Source of the DNA: Psychrobacter frigidicola
GTDB lineage: Bacteria > Pseudomonadota > Gammaproteobacteria > Pseudomonadales > Moraxellaceae
Reading direction: 5' to 3'
Length of the DNA stretch: 64,000 bases
Assembly (NCBI RefSeq): GCF_007997305.1
Contig: NZ_VORZ01000003.1
Location: 124,001 to 188,000, forward strand
Shown: positions 8,925 to 17,411 of the stretch, piece by piece
How the letters are laid out: each line of letters starts with the position of its first letter
Position numbering within the stretch: position 1 is the stretch's first letter
The notes under the pieces: generated by a model
The model's database searches: none
What the model was told of the DNA's origin: nothing
Seen by the model: the letters and a program-made list of their open reading frames with translations, nothing else
Position numbers and translations under genes: made by a program

Positions 8925-9245
8925 GTTGTCATCCTTGTTATTTAGCGCAAGCTTAAAGTAAGTAATTAAGCACTAGCGCGTGGGAGTTAAGACGGTTTAT
9001 GATTACGAGACCTGTTTGTTGTAAGGCTTAGTATCGGAAAAAGTATAACTAAAAAATATTACTAATCGTACCTCACGAACTTATTTTTTACTAGAAAAAT
9101 AGGCTGTCAAACCTATAGCTCTCTCTCGATTGTAGCGAAATATTTATACTGATACCATGTCTATTATTTGCTATTAGGTTTAAAATACTAATAAATTATT
9201 GAAATATGATTTGTTTTATAAAACGTTGAATTTGAATTTCTGAGC

Positions 9246-9293
9246 TTGCCCAAAGTACCATAACCTCCGATAATAGGGCTATCAAAGGTTATG
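9246..9293 (+). promoter_or_regulatory. candidate ahpF promoter with overlapping 35-bp dyad
   Basis: TTGCCC (9246-9251) and GATAAT (9269-9274) are separated by 17 bp. An inverted repeat spans 9259-9293: CATAACCT (9259-9266) pairs with AGGTTATG (9286-9293), and the inner GATA (9269-9272) with TATC (9280-9283). The -10 lies inside the dyad, so a bound regulator would sit on the promoter. The rest of the 489-bp spacer (8925-9413) is AT-rich; only a weak ATTAG...CTAAT dyad at 9173-9192 was noticed. Confidence 0.45.
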
Positions 9294-9413
9294 AGCTGAA
9301 CCTGATCAACACTCTAAGTTTACCAGCTTCATTATCTTAATCACTTTTACACTTGCAGCCTGAGTTCAAATATAGCGCTGACGTTACATATTCAATAAAA
9401 ATGAGGAACACTT

Positions 9414-10994
9414 ATGATAGACCAAGGCTTATTAGATGCAGTAAAGAGCTACAGTGAAAACATGACTCGCCCAATTAGCTTTATATTAGGGGTAGGTGAG
9501 CATAGCAAGCGTGCAGAATTGATAGATTTTTTGACTAGCATTGCCGGCACGACTGATAAGATTAATTTTGACGTTGATACAAATGATGCCAGCTTACCAA
9601 GCCCAATTAGCTTTGCTGTGCGTAGCCATGTTGATGGGAAGTTGACGGATACGGGCATCGTGTTCAGCGGTATTCCTGGTGGTCACGAGTTTACCTCGCT
9701 CATCTTGGCGATTTTGCAAGCTGGCGGTCATACTTTAAAACTTGATGAAGGCATCCAAAAACTGGTCAAGCGTTTTAATAAACCCTTAAAGTTCCAAACT
9801 TACGTGTCATTATCTTGCCACAGTTGCCCAGAAGTGGTGCAAGCGCTCAATCAATTTGCATTATTAAATGATGATATCAGCAATGAGATGATTGACGGTG
9901 CATTATTCCAAGAACAAGTAGATGCCAACAATATCCAAGGCGTACCTGCGGTATTCTTGAATGGCAAACCGTTTGCCAATGGTCTAATAGACACCGCTAA
10001 ACTGATTGGAAAATTGCAGGAGCAGTTTCCTGACTTATTGAGCGAAGGCAGTGCAGACGACGCTGAGCAGTTAGAGCAGCAAGATGTGACTATTATCGGT
10101 GCAGGTCCTGCTGGCATTGCAGCGGCTATTTACACCGCTCGTAAAGGCTTGAAAGTAACGATGGTTGCTGATCGAATCGGTGGTCAAGTAAAAGATACGC
10201 AAGATATCGAAAACTTGATTTCTGTGCCTTTAACGACAGGTACTGAGCTATCAACCAACTTTGAAAAACATTTGCACGAATATAATATCACTTTAAAACA
10301 GCATGTTAGTGTTAAAGAGATTGGCGAAACTGAAGAAGAGAACTATAGCATCCATCTGAATACTGGTGAGATATTTGAAACTCGTAGCATTATTTTAGCG
10401 ACAGGTGCTCAATGGCGTAAACTGGGTGTTCCAGGTGAAGAAGAAAATATTGGTAAAGGCGTCGCTTACTGCGCCCATTGCGACGGTCCTTTCTTTAAAG
10501 GTAAAGACGTCTCTGTCGTCGGCGGTGGTAACTCAGGTATCGAAGCTGCAATTGATTTGGCTGGTATCGTAAAAAACGTCACTGTATTCGAGTTTGCTGA
10601 TGAGCTAAAAGCAGATCAAGTATTGATCAATAAAGCCAAAGAAAAAGCCAACATCAATATTATTACGAGTGCTGCGACCAAAGAAATCAAAGCGACTGAT
10701 AATAAAGTAAGCTCTATCGTCTATGAAGACCGTCATTCAGGTGAGACCAAAGAAATTGATTTATCCGCTGTATTTGTACAAATTGGTTTGATACCGAACA
10801 CTGGATTCGTCAAAGGTTTTATTGATATGAACCGTTTCGGTGAGATTGAAATTGATGAGCGCTGCCGTACGGATCGCAAAGGCATCTTTGCTTGTGGTGA
10901 CGTGACCACTGTTCCCTTTAAGCAGATTAATATTGCGATGGGTGAGGGCAGCAAAGCAGCATTGTCAGCGTTTGAATACTTAGTGATGCAGTAA
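9414..10994 (+). CDS. ahpF: AhpF, alkyl hydroperoxide reductase flavoprotein
   Basis: The 526-residue protein has an N-terminal tandem thioredoxin-like domain with the disulfide C135-H-S-C138. A thioredoxin reductase-like FAD/NAD(P)H domain follows (Gly-Ala-Gly-Pro-Ala-Gly near residue 229) with the active disulfide C353-A-H-C356 and a second Rossmann motif Gly-Gly-Gly-Asn-Ser-Gly. It passes electrons from NADH to AhpC. Length and both CxxC motifs are canonical. It is separated from ahpC by an antiparallel small gene, so it needs its own promoter. Confidence 0.96.
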   Translation: MIDQGLLDAVKSYSENMTRPISFILGVGEHSKRAELIDFLTSIAGTTDKINFDVDTNDASLPSPISFAVRSHVDGKLTDTGIVFSGIPGGHEFTSLILAILQAGGHTLKLDEGIQKLVKRFNKPLKFQTYVSLSCHSCPEVVQALNQFALLNDDISNEMIDGALFQEQVDANNIQGVPAVFLNGKPFANGLIDTAKLIGKLQEQFPDLLSEGSADDAEQLEQQDVTIIGAGPAGIAAAIYTARKGLKVTMVADRIGGQVKDTQDIENLISVPLTTGTELSTNFEKHLHEYNITLKQHVSVKEIGETEEENYSIHLNTGEIFETRSIILATGAQWRKLGVPGEEENIGKGVAYCAHCDGPFFKGKDVSVVGGGNSGIEAAIDLAGIVKNVTVFEFADELKADQVLINKAKEKANINIITSAATKEIKATDNKVSSIVYEDRHSGETKEIDLSAVFVQIGLIPNTGFVKGFIDMNRFGEIEIDERCRTDRKGIFACGDVTTVPFKQINIAMGEGSKAALSAFEYLVMQ

Positions 10995-11036
10995 AGATTA
11001 AGCCGAGTTTCTGTCAGCTTAAACAAAAAAGCCCAA

Positions 11037-11073
11037 ATAAAAATCCCGATGCGAAGGCGTCGGGATTTTTTTG
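11037..11073 (+). terminator. ahpF terminator
   Basis: A 12-bp stem (11041-11052 with 11057-11068, one G-T pair) has a GAAG tetraloop and is followed by a run of Ts. As upstream make it usable for the convergent DUF442 gene too. Confidence 0.9.
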
Positions 11074-11112
11074 TTTACTGGTTAGCTTAAACTTTAAGCT
11101 AAAATGATATTA

Positions 11113-11445
11113 TTAGTCATCAAGCAAATCCATGCGCTTCGCAGCTTCATAAATACCTGTTGAGCGATTACCAGTACGGCAGAATATCAATACGGGTTGC
11201 TGAGCTTGATTAAAGAAGTCTGCAAATTCTTCTACGTGATTTTGGTTTAACTCATTACCCGCAAAAGACACTTCTTTATAAGCAAGACCTGCTTTTTTAG
11301 CAGCAGCAGCAATTTCAGCACTGGTCGGTTGTCCGGCTTCTTCACCATCAGGACGGTTATTGATGATGGTTTTAAAACCGTTTTCGGCAAGCATTGGGAT
11401 TTGATCAGGGGTGATTTGACCGGTAATGCTAATTTCATGGCTCAT
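11113..11445 (-). CDS. DUF442/TIGR01244 sulfur-transferase-like phosphatase-fold protein
   Basis: A 110-residue protein of the DUF442 (beta-lactamase hydrolase-like) family, with the phosphatase-type fold. Landmarks are the N-terminal Gly-Gln-Ile-x-Pro-Asp-Gln-Ile, Asn-Asn-Arg-Pro-Asp-Gly-Glu, and the active loop Phe-Cys89-Arg-Thr-Gly-Asn-Arg-Ser. Family members are often fused to or adjacent to persulfide dioxygenases and are thought to act in sulfane-sulfur transfer. A persulfide dioxygenase lies 3 kb away in the same block. An AGGAG ribosome site precedes the ATG. It is the last gene of the minus-strand group. Confidence 0.85.
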   Translation of the reverse strand: MSHEISITGQITPDQIPMLAENGFKTIINNRPDGEEAGQPTSAEIAAAAKKAGLAYKEVSFAGNELNQNHVEEFADFFNQAQQPVLIFCRTGNRSTGIYEAAKRMDLLDD

Positions 11446-11575
11446 AGGAGCTCCTTTTTTATTATCAATATAAAGAGTTAGGTACTAAGATATAGCGACT
11501 TAAATCTAGCGGTTTAGATATACGAGCTAAGCCTAGGCCGATTGGGTCTATTTTTAAAGGTAAGGTATGTAAGTA

Positions 11576-11902
11576 TTAGAGTAAGCCTTGCATTAGGGCA
11601 CTTTGGTATAATAATTTGGCCCGTGCGCCGGTGCCGCAAAACATTAATATTGGCTTAGGTACTGCATGATAAAATTCTGCAAACTGTTCAACAGTCGTCA
11701 TGCTCAGGCGCTCATCGTCGAATGGAAGATGATGATAAGCTAAGTTTACCTGCTTGGTTGCTACTGCCAAATCGTCGCTGCTAGGCTGCGTTTCTGCTTC
11801 AGAATCTGGGCGAATATTGATTACAGAGCGGTAGCCAAGCTTAGCTATCTTGCTACATTGGATAGGATAAATTTGCTTATAAATCGTTAGATTGTCGGTC
11901 AT
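11576..11902 (-). CDS. DUF442 paralogue with altered active loop
   Basis: A 108-residue paralogue of the neighbouring DUF442 protein, colinear with it (Asn-Ile-Arg-Pro-Asp-Ser-Glu, Glu-Gln-Phe-Ala-Glu-Phe). Its loop reads Phe-Cys89-Gly-Thr-Gly-Ala-Arg-Ala instead of Cys-Arg-Thr-Gly-Asn-Arg-Ser. The nucleophile position and the loop Arg are kept, but the Arg after Cys and the Ser after Arg are lost. It probably arose by tandem duplication and diverged. It may have changed specificity or be regulatory (inference). Confidence 0.75.
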   Translation of the reverse strand: MTDNLTIYKQIYPIQCSKIAKLGYRSVINIRPDSEAETQPSSDDLAVATKQVNLAYHHLPFDDERLSMTTVEQFAEFYHAVPKPILMFCGTGARAKLLYQSALMQGLL

Positions 11903-12090
11903 AGATAATGTCTGATGCTTTCGTTAGAGAAATTAAGAGGGATAAGTTGTACTGGCATAGTCAAAAGTATGACTTATTATGACTACCCTGTAGCACAACA
12001 ACAACCTATCATAACGGTATTTTATGGCAGACAGCAAGTATCAATTTAGAATATAAGACCTGCATTAATTAAACTCTAATTAACACTCTA

Positions 12091-13800
12091 TTAAATGCCC
12101 TTTAAAGCATCCACCGCATCTATGGTACTTAGATAAACCTGCCCTGTTAACTCATTCATCAATGGTGTCTCTCCGATAATATCCATGACAGGGCCTTTAA
12201 TAAAGCTAAAGTGTAAGTGCTTGTTTTTGATAGCCAGCTCTTTATTTAGGGTGCTTAGCATCTCTTGTGCAGTCAAATCAATATGATTGACAGCTGCCAT
12301 GATGAGAATGATTTCGTGCGCTTCGGGATACTGCTGCGTGGCTTGTAAGACGCGGCGATGGACCGCTTCACTATTGCCAAAAAATAAGCTTTCATCAATA
12401 CGTATTATCAATAGATTGTGATAAGTGATTACGTCATGGCGATTGATATTACGAAAGTGTCCGCTATCTGCAAGTTGTCCAACGATGGCAACATGCGGCT
12501 GGCTAGACTGCCAGATAAGGCTAGCAAAGGATACCATGAGGCCAATGATTAAGCCGGTATTTAGCCCAAATACTAATACGCCGATAAAAGCGGCTATAAA
12601 GCTAGCAGCATCCAAGCGATCGCGCTGCCATGCTGACTTTAAGGTCGTAACATCAATCAGTCCAATGATAGCCGCCATGATAGTTGCACCCAAAATAGCA
12701 TAAGGTAGGGGTGCAAGCGCATTGCCAAATGCTATCAAGGCAATCACCATCACTAGTACGGTCACAAGGCTGGCAAGTGGCGTCTTTGCGCCAGAATCGA
12801 CATTGATGGCGGTACGTGAAAAGCCACCAGCGATAGGAAAGCTTTGAAATAAGCCACCTGCAAGGTTAGCAAGACCTAGTCCTGTTAGCTCACGGTTGGC
12901 ATCGAAGGTTTCACCACGCAGGCGTGCGTAAGCGCTAGCGACTGAGCTGCTTGAAACAAAAGCAATAAGCGCCATTAGACCCGCGGTAGGTAGCAAGTTT
13001 AGCGCTTCACGAAAGTCTGGTAAATAGGGTAGCGTAAATGTTGGCAATCCTTGCGGAATACTGCCGATAGTCGCGACCCCCTTCGTCGTCCAATGCAAGC
13101 TCATACTCAGGATGATAGCAATGCCAAGGAGTATGAGTGGAAATAGTCTTTCTGCCCATTTAGCATAAGTGGGTGATAGCCAAGACTGCCATACCCATTG
13201 CTTGCCGTAGCGGTTCATCACCATCAGCGTAAAGGCGCTTACACCGATAAGTAAGGTAAGTGGATGTAATTGACGAGCATACATCAGCATGCTGGATAAA
13301 TAACCGACTAAGCCATTACCAGCGATAGGTATACCAGTCAGATACTTAAGCTGACTGATAAAGATGAGCACCGCCGCACCGCTGACGAAGCCCGCCGACA
13401 CGCCGCGACTGATAAATTGCATAATCCAGCCCAGCTTTAGCTGTCCTGCAAGCCACAATAGTGCACCGACCATTAACGCAAGCAGACCCGCCATTAGCAC
13501 ATACTGCTCAGCACCTTGATCCGCATAAGGGTGCAAGGCGCTGGCAGTCATAATAGCAGTAACGGCAGCGGGTCCAACCGCTTGAACATTACTCGAGCCA
13601 ATCCATGCATACACAATAACCGGAACAATTGCTGCATACAGCCCATAAACGGGCGGCAGACCTGCTAGCACCGCGTAGCCCAAGCTTTGTGGGATGACCA
13701 ACACACCTACCACTAACCCCGCGACCACATCGGTTGGCAGTATAGAAAATTGGTATTGTCGCAGCCAACGAGGAATCAGACGAGCAGCAATCGTAGCCAT
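12091..13800 (-). CDS. SulP-family anion permease with STAS domain
   Basis: The 569-residue inner-membrane transporter has the SulP N-terminal signature (Asp-Val-Val-Ala-Gly-Leu-Val-Val-Gly-Val-Leu-Val-Ile-Pro-Gln-Ser-Leu-Gly-Tyr-Ala), 10-14 hydrophobic segments to about residue 430, and a C-terminal STAS domain (about 440-560). SulP proteins move sulfate, bicarbonate or dicarboxylates. Here the ArsR repressor upstream (gap 73 bp or more) and the persulfide dioxygenase across the divergent promoter suggest export or import of sulfur oxyanions such as sulfite or sulfate. Substrate is inferred from context only. Confidence 0.88.
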   Translation of the reverse strand: MATIAARLIPRWLRQYQFSILPTDVVAGLVVGVLVIPQSLGYAVLAGLPPVYGLYAAIVPVIVYAWIGSSNVQAVGPAAVTAIMTASALHPYADQGAEQYVLMAGLLALMVGALLWLAGQLKLGWIMQFISRGVSAGFVSGAAVLIFISQLKYLTGIPIAGNGLVGYLSSMLMYARQLHPLTLLIGVSAFTLMVMNRYGKQWVWQSWLSPTYAKWAERLFPLILLGIAIILSMSLHWTTKGVATIGSIPQGLPTFTLPYLPDFREALNLLPTAGLMALIAFVSSSSVASAYARLRGETFDANRELTGLGLANLAGGLFQSFPIAGGFSRTAINVDSGAKTPLASLVTVLVMVIALIAFGNALAPLPYAILGATIMAAIIGLIDVTTLKSAWQRDRLDAASFIAAFIGVLVFGLNTGLIIGLMVSFASLIWQSSQPHVAIVGQLADSGHFRNINRHDVITYHNLLIIRIDESLFFGNSEAVHRRVLQATQQYPEAHEIILIMAAVNHIDLTAQEMLSTLNKELAIKNKHLHFSFIKGPVMDIIGETPLMNELTGQVYLSTIDAVDALKGI

Positions 13801-13873
13801 ATTAATTTATCATTATATTAAATAAATACCACACTATCTTACCATCATATTAAAAAATACGACCAATCCAGCA

Positions 13874-14320
13874 TTAAGTAGTTTTTCCACAAAAGCGTTG
13901 ATATAACAGCTGTAGTACGGCTAAGGCATCGTCACTGGCGATACTATAATAAATCTGTTTGCCCTCACGGCGGGTGGTCACCAGCTCATCTTTACGTAAG
14001 ATACCCAGCTGCTGCGATAGACTTGGTTGTCCGACACCCACTAAGCTCTCAAGCTCGCCAACGCAGTACTCGCCTTGCGTCAGCTGACACAGTAATAACA
14101 AGCGATCAGGATGTGATAACGATTTTAATAGCTGGCTGGCTTGCATCGATGCTTGTTGCATTTGCGCAGCAAGATCGCTTGGAATAAGCTCACTAGGGGC
14201 AAAGCCAGTTGGAGCAACATCAGTAACGTCTAATTCTTGGGTCAAAGTTCTCAGGAGAATCTCCTTATCTGAAACAGAGCCAGGGGTTACGGTGGTTTTA
14301 GGCTTATTAATTACGGTCAT
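13874..14320 (-). CDS. ArsR-family repressor, BigR/SqrR-like
   Basis: A winged-helix ArsR protein of 148 residues from the chosen start. The core Lys-Ser-Leu-Ser-His-Pro-Asp-Arg-Leu is followed by a recognition helix (Gln-Pro-Ser-Leu-Ser-Gln-Gln-Leu) and the wing Arg-Arg-Glu-Gly-Lys-Gln-Ile-Tyr-Tyr. Cysteines lie in Leu-Leu-Cys-Gln-Leu-Thr-Gln-Gly-Glu-Tyr-Cys and near the C-terminus (Arg-Phe-Cys). The first and last match the cysteine pair that forms a di- or tetrasulfide in BigR/SqrR sulfide sensors. The frame opens at 14338, but the ATG at 14320 has GGA seven bases ahead. The ~70-residue N-terminal extension is unusual. It probably represses both divergent transcription units. Confidence 0.82.
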   Translation of the reverse strand: MTVINKPKTTVTPGSVSDKEILLRTLTQELDVTDVAPTGFAPSELIPSDLAAQMQQASMQASQLLKSLSHPDRLLLLCQLTQGEYCVGELESLVGVGQPSLSQQLGILRKDELVTTRREGKQIYYSIASDDALAVLQLLYQRFCGKTT

Positions 14321-14443
14321 TTTAACATCCAATGTCATGATAAACGGTGACTATATGCCACCTGCTTGCTCATAAAAATATTTAAAATTATAAAGTGGTT
14401 TAATATACAGAAGGTAATGAATTATTAATGATATTGCTGATTA

Positions 14444-14480
14444 TATCAAGTTATCTTCATTTACATTATATAAATTGATA
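14444..14480. promoter_or_regulatory. candidate operator dyad between the repressor and the dioxygenase
   Basis: TATCAAGTTATCT (14444-14456) and ATATAAATTGATA (14468-14480) are inverted repeats matching at 11 of 13 positions around an 11-bp centre. The right arm covers the -35 of the dioxygenase promoter, a place where an ArsR-type repressor would block RNA polymerase. It was found by eye; the true BigR operator consensus was not compared. Confidence 0.4.
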
Positions 14481-14503
14481 AAGTGTTTGGTTGCTGCTAT
14501 ATT
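14475..14503 (+). promoter_or_regulatory. promoter of the persulfide dioxygenase gene
   Basis: TTGATA (14475-14480) and TATATT (14498-14503) are separated by 17 bp. The predicted start near 14510 gives a 50-base leader to an ATG with GAGG ahead. Confidence 0.6.
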
Positions 14504-14559
14504 AATATCAGTAACAAGTATTAATCTATTCTAAAAATAAAGTTAACAGTGAGGTAGCC

Positions 14560-15432
14560 ATGCAAGTTCATTCCTTCTTACATAGCGACACAGAGACTTA
14601 TACCCATGTACTAGCGGACGTTCAGCAGCAGTTATGCGCAGTAATCGATCCAGTGCTAGACTTTGACCCTAAATCAGGAAGAACTAGCACGGCTGATATT
14701 GATGAAGTGATTGCGTTTGTACGCGGTCAAAACTGGCAGCTGGTTTATATTATTGAGACTCATGCCCACGCTGACCATCTCTCAGGTGCTATTCACCTAC
14801 AAGAGACGTTGGGCGGGGAGCTGGTGATGGGACGCCACATAACCCAAGTACAAAAAATATTTAAGCAAATTTTTAACTTTGATACCAGCTTTCGTACCGA
14901 TGCCAGCCAGTTTGATATTCTAACCGATGAAGGCGATAGCTTAGCGCTGGGTGCAATTACTATTACAGCGATGCATGTACCGGGACATACACCCGCTGAT
15001 ATGGCTTATATTGCCACAGACGATGAAAAAACCGTCGTTTTTGTTGGGGATACGATGTTTGCACCCGATGTCGGCACAGCGCGTTGTGACTTTCCTGGCG
15101 GCGATGCTAAGACATTATACCAATCAATCAAAAGACTATTGGCACTTAATGACGATACGGTTATGTATTTATGTCATGACTATCCGAGCCAAGGTCGCAA
15201 GCATTGTCCTACTACCACCGTTGCCGCGCAGAAATTAGGCAATATTCATGTTAAAAATGGCATTAATGAAGCCGAGTTTGTAGAGATGCGTGAGCGCCGT
15301 GATGCCACTCTAGACATGCCACGGCTGATTATACCCTCAGTACAAGTCAATATTGATGCCGGCAATTTACCGGAACCAGAAGCCAATGGCACAAGATATC
15401 TAAAAGTACCAATTAATGTGCTGGGTCAGTAG
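14560..15432 (+). CDS. persulfide dioxygenase-like metallo-beta-lactamase-fold protein (ETHE1/Blh type)
   Basis: This 290-residue MBL-fold protein has the metal motif H68-x-H70-x-D72-H73 (Thr-His-Ala-His-Ala-Asp-His-Leu-Ser-Gly), a second His in Pro-Gly-His-Thr-Pro and an Asp in Gly-Asp-Thr-Met-Phe. The ETHE1-like Gly-Thr-Ala-Arg-Cys-Asp-Phe-Pro-Gly-Gly-Asp block is diagnostic. ETHE1-type enzymes oxidise glutathione persulfide to sulfite with a mononuclear iron. It lies divergent from a BigR-like repressor and ahead of DUF2892 and thioredoxin genes, the usual setting of sulfide-detoxification operons. Confidence 0.9.
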   Translation: MQVHSFLHSDTETYTHVLADVQQQLCAVIDPVLDFDPKSGRTSTADIDEVIAFVRGQNWQLVYIIETHAHADHLSGAIHLQETLGGELVMGRHITQVQKIFKQIFNFDTSFRTDASQFDILTDEGDSLALGAITITAMHVPGHTPADMAYIATDDEKTVVFVGDTMFAPDVGTARCDFPGGDAKTLYQSIKRLLALNDDTVMYLCHDYPSQGRKHCPTTTVAAQKLGNIHVKNGINEAEFVEMRERRDATLDMPRLIIPSVQVNIDAGNLPEPEANGTRYLKVPINVLGQ

Positions 15433-15682
15433 CTGCCTAACGAAGAAGTGTTAATAAAATAAGTATTAAGTTTTAATAAGAAAATAAGTAGCTATTTATA
15501 AGCTAGTCATTTCTAAGAGAATAAGTAACAGTCTGCAATAAAGCGTAAGCAGCTACGATATTAAGTAAGTACAGAACGAACATGATTCGTTGTTATGCTA
15601 GTCTAAGCGTTAACGTCATGACTGGCTCAAATCTATGACCTTTGTTTATAACAATTTTTTTATATCTTTTAAGGAGTCAGTC

Positions 15683-15865
15683 ATGAAAATTAATATTGGC
15701 AGTACCGAGCGCATGATTCGTATTATTGCAGGTATTGTTATTATCGGTATTGGCGTTTACTATCAAAGCTGGTGGGGTGTGATTGGTTTGGTACCATTAT
15801 TAACGGGACTATTTCGTTTTTGCCCACTGTACGCGATGTTGGGTATGAATACCGGTAAAAGCTAG
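15683..15865 (+). CDS. DUF2892 small inner-membrane protein
   Basis: A 60-residue protein with the N-terminal Asn-Ile-Gly-Ser-Thr-Glu-Arg-Met-Ile-Arg pattern and two hydrophobic helices around Trp-Trp-Gly and Pro-Leu-Leu-Thr-Gly-Leu-Phe-Arg-Phe-Cys-Pro, typical of DUF2892. The same module forms the C-terminus of the rhodanese YgaP. The frame opens upstream, but the ATG here has AAGGAG seven bases ahead. It sits between the persulfide dioxygenase and thioredoxin genes and probably belongs to the same sulfur-handling set. Confidence 0.85.
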   Translation: MKINIGSTERMIRIIAGIVIIGIGVYYQSWWGVIGLVPLLTGLFRFCPLYAMLGMNTGKS

Positions 15866-15928
15866 CATGCAATGAATAACTGTTAAAGGTATTACCAAAA
15901 TAGAGACGAGTAGAATAGGAGTTATAAT

Positions 15929-16366
15929 ATGAGTGAACAGGACTTGCATATCGTTTGCACCGACTGTCAAGCGACCAACCGTGTGCCTACCGCCAAGTTG
16001 GATAGTGCACCCAATTGTGGTAAATGTGGCGAGCCGTTATTGACGGCAAACCCGCATGAGTTAACGGCGCAGACTATAAATAAAGTCATTCAAAAAAATG
16101 ATATCTTAACGATCGTAGATTTTTGGGCGAGTTGGTGCCAGCCTTGTTTGATGATGGCACCGCAATTTAAGGCAGCGGCCAGTCAGCTACCAAAAGTGGT
16201 ATTCGCTAAGGTACAGACGGATAAGTATGAGCAAGCGTCTGCGCCTTATAATATCCGTAGCTTACCGACGATGGTGGCATTTAGGAATGGCAAGGAAGTT
16301 GCTCGTCAGTCAGGGGCATTGCCTACGGTTCAAATTGTGCAATGGGTACAGAGCTTGCAGTCGTAA
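15929..16366 (+). CDS. trxC: TrxC, thioredoxin 2 with zinc ribbon
   Basis: The 145-residue protein starts with a zinc-binding domain (Cys10-x-x-Cys13 and a second Cys-Gly-Lys-Cys pair near residues 30-33) joined to a thioredoxin fold. The active site is Trp-Cys70-Gln-Pro-Cys73, where most thioredoxins have Cys-Gly-Pro-Cys. The rest of the fold is normal, with the cis-Pro in Arg-Ser-Leu-Pro-Thr. It reduces disulfides and possibly protein persulfides, which fits the neighbouring dioxygenase. TrxC is an OxyR target in enteric bacteria; no such site was found here. Confidence 0.88.
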   Translation: MSEQDLHIVCTDCQATNRVPTAKLDSAPNCGKCGEPLLTANPHELTAQTINKVIQKNDILTIVDFWASWCQPCLMMAPQFKAAASQLPKVVFAKVQTDKYEQASAPYNIRSLPTMVAFRNGKEVARQSGALPTVQIVQWVQSLQS

Positions 16367-16401
16367 GGTTTATTCCATTATAAGTTTATTGTTTTAAGCG
16401 T

Positions 16402-16440
16402 AAAAAAGCCAATACACTATTTTAAGTATTGGCTTTTTTT
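16402..16440 (+). terminator. trxC terminator
   Basis: The stem GCCAATAC/GTATTGGC is extended by A and T runs on the two sides and followed by seven Ts. It lies between convergent genes and is probably bidirectional. Confidence 0.9.
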
Positions 16441-16502
16441 TGAGTCGTTTTTATAGGTATATATTGTGGCAATAAAAATTTCGTTAGAGCGTTTACGCAA
16501 TC

Positions 16503-16904
16503 TTATTCACCGTAAATTTTTACGCCATTGGCAAAGCTGCAACGCTGAATACGCGCTGATTGGATAATGGCGTCACGCTCCCCGTAAAGACGTGATAACT
16601 TAGCATCACGTGCTTTGTTATCGTTACTTTTACCTACGCCAAAGCTAATATTAGGGGAGATGCCCCAGCGTCCAGCGGACACCCCAACCCCTACGCCTGA
16701 GGCAGATAGGGATGATTGTTGCTTACGAGTGCCGTCAACATAGCGATTGACACGCATATATTCTTGGCTAAGTGCTTGGCAATCGTAGCCTTGATAAGCG
16801 CTTGGTGCGACATATTGCGGTGCGATATTGCCAGTTGAAGCGCAGCCTGTTAGACCAAAAATGCCGGCTGTTGCGAGCAATGTCGCTGCAGTAAGAGTTT
16901 TCAT
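16503..16904 (-). CDS. small lipoprotein of unknown function
   Basis: A 133-residue protein with a clear lipoprotein signal (Lys then a hydrophobic stretch ending Leu-Thr-Gly-Cys21). After it comes Gln-Gly-Tyr-Asp-Cys-Gln-Ala-Leu-Ser-Gln-Glu-Tyr, a Gly/Val/Ser-rich middle, and a C-terminal helix with Arg-Leu-Tyr-Gly-Glu-Arg-Asp-Ala-Ile plus a second Cys. The two post-signal cysteines may form a disulfide. The pattern of Tyr-Asp-Cys and a helical end recurs in small proteobacterial outer-membrane lipoproteins, but no family was recognised. Transcribed alone. Confidence 0.75.
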   Translation of the reverse strand: MKTLTAATLLATAGIFGLTGCASTGNIAPQYVAPSAYQGYDCQALSQEYMRVNRYVDGTRKQQSSLSASGVGVGVSAGRWGISPNISFGVGKSNDNKARDAKLSRLYGERDAIIQSARIQRCSFANGVKIYGE

Positions 16905-16984
16905 AGTGGCTCCATAGGGCTAAAGTATTGTTTTAATATAGCAAAATAAATCTAGGATAAGTTTAAAACGTACTTAAAACCAAT

Positions 16985-17344
16985 TTAAAATAAGTTTTCA
17001 GGTTTCACATACGCCAATATGACAATACCGACATAAGCAACGGCAGCGATAAGAATACCAACTTTGCTCTGGGTAGGAGTAGCGCGAGGATTGAAGGCCT
17101 TGATACTCGCACTAATAGCGGCCACAAATAAGACCATCTTAGCAATAACCCATTGTACCGGTGCATTAACCTGTAATAGCTGAAACAGCATCCATGCGCC
17201 TGAGAGTAACACCAAGGCATAGACAATATGGTTGGATATTTTAATCACGCGCGGTGTCTGCTTATTAGCGCTTAAAACCAAATAGCTTTGGTACAAAAAC
17301 AGACCAATGACCACGACTGCCATCAGCATATGTAGATGTTTCAT
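16985..17344 (-). CDS. SirB2-family inner-membrane protein
   Basis: A 119-residue hydrophobic protein with four predicted membrane helices, the N-terminal Lys-His-Leu-His-Met motif and an Arg-x-x-Lys-Ile-x-x-His block after helix 1, all typical of SirB2 (named from Salmonella SirB). Biochemical role is unknown. It lies 67 bp downstream of the bolA-like gene on the same strand and may be cotranscribed. Confidence 0.8.
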   Translation of the reverse strand: MKHLHMLMAVVVIGLFLYQSYLVLSANKQTPRVIKISNHIVYALVLLSGAWMLFQLLQVNAPVQWVIAKMVLFVAAISASIKAFNPRATPTQSKVGILIAAVAYVGIVILAYVKPENLF

Positions 17345-17411
17345 TAAACGTTATTCCTTTTACCGTTATAGCTTATAAGATTAAAGAGAAGATTAATAAT
17401 AAAAATGATAA

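Noticed and set aside
8733..8945. 70-codon plus-strand frame over the YdcH-like gene
   Set aside because: The minus-strand frame has a DUF465 pattern and good start; the plus frame is its hydrophobic shadow.
15541..15682. AACGAA/TTCGTT small hairpin before the DUF2892 gene
   Set aside because: Six-base arms are expected by chance in AT-rich spacer and no function is suggested.
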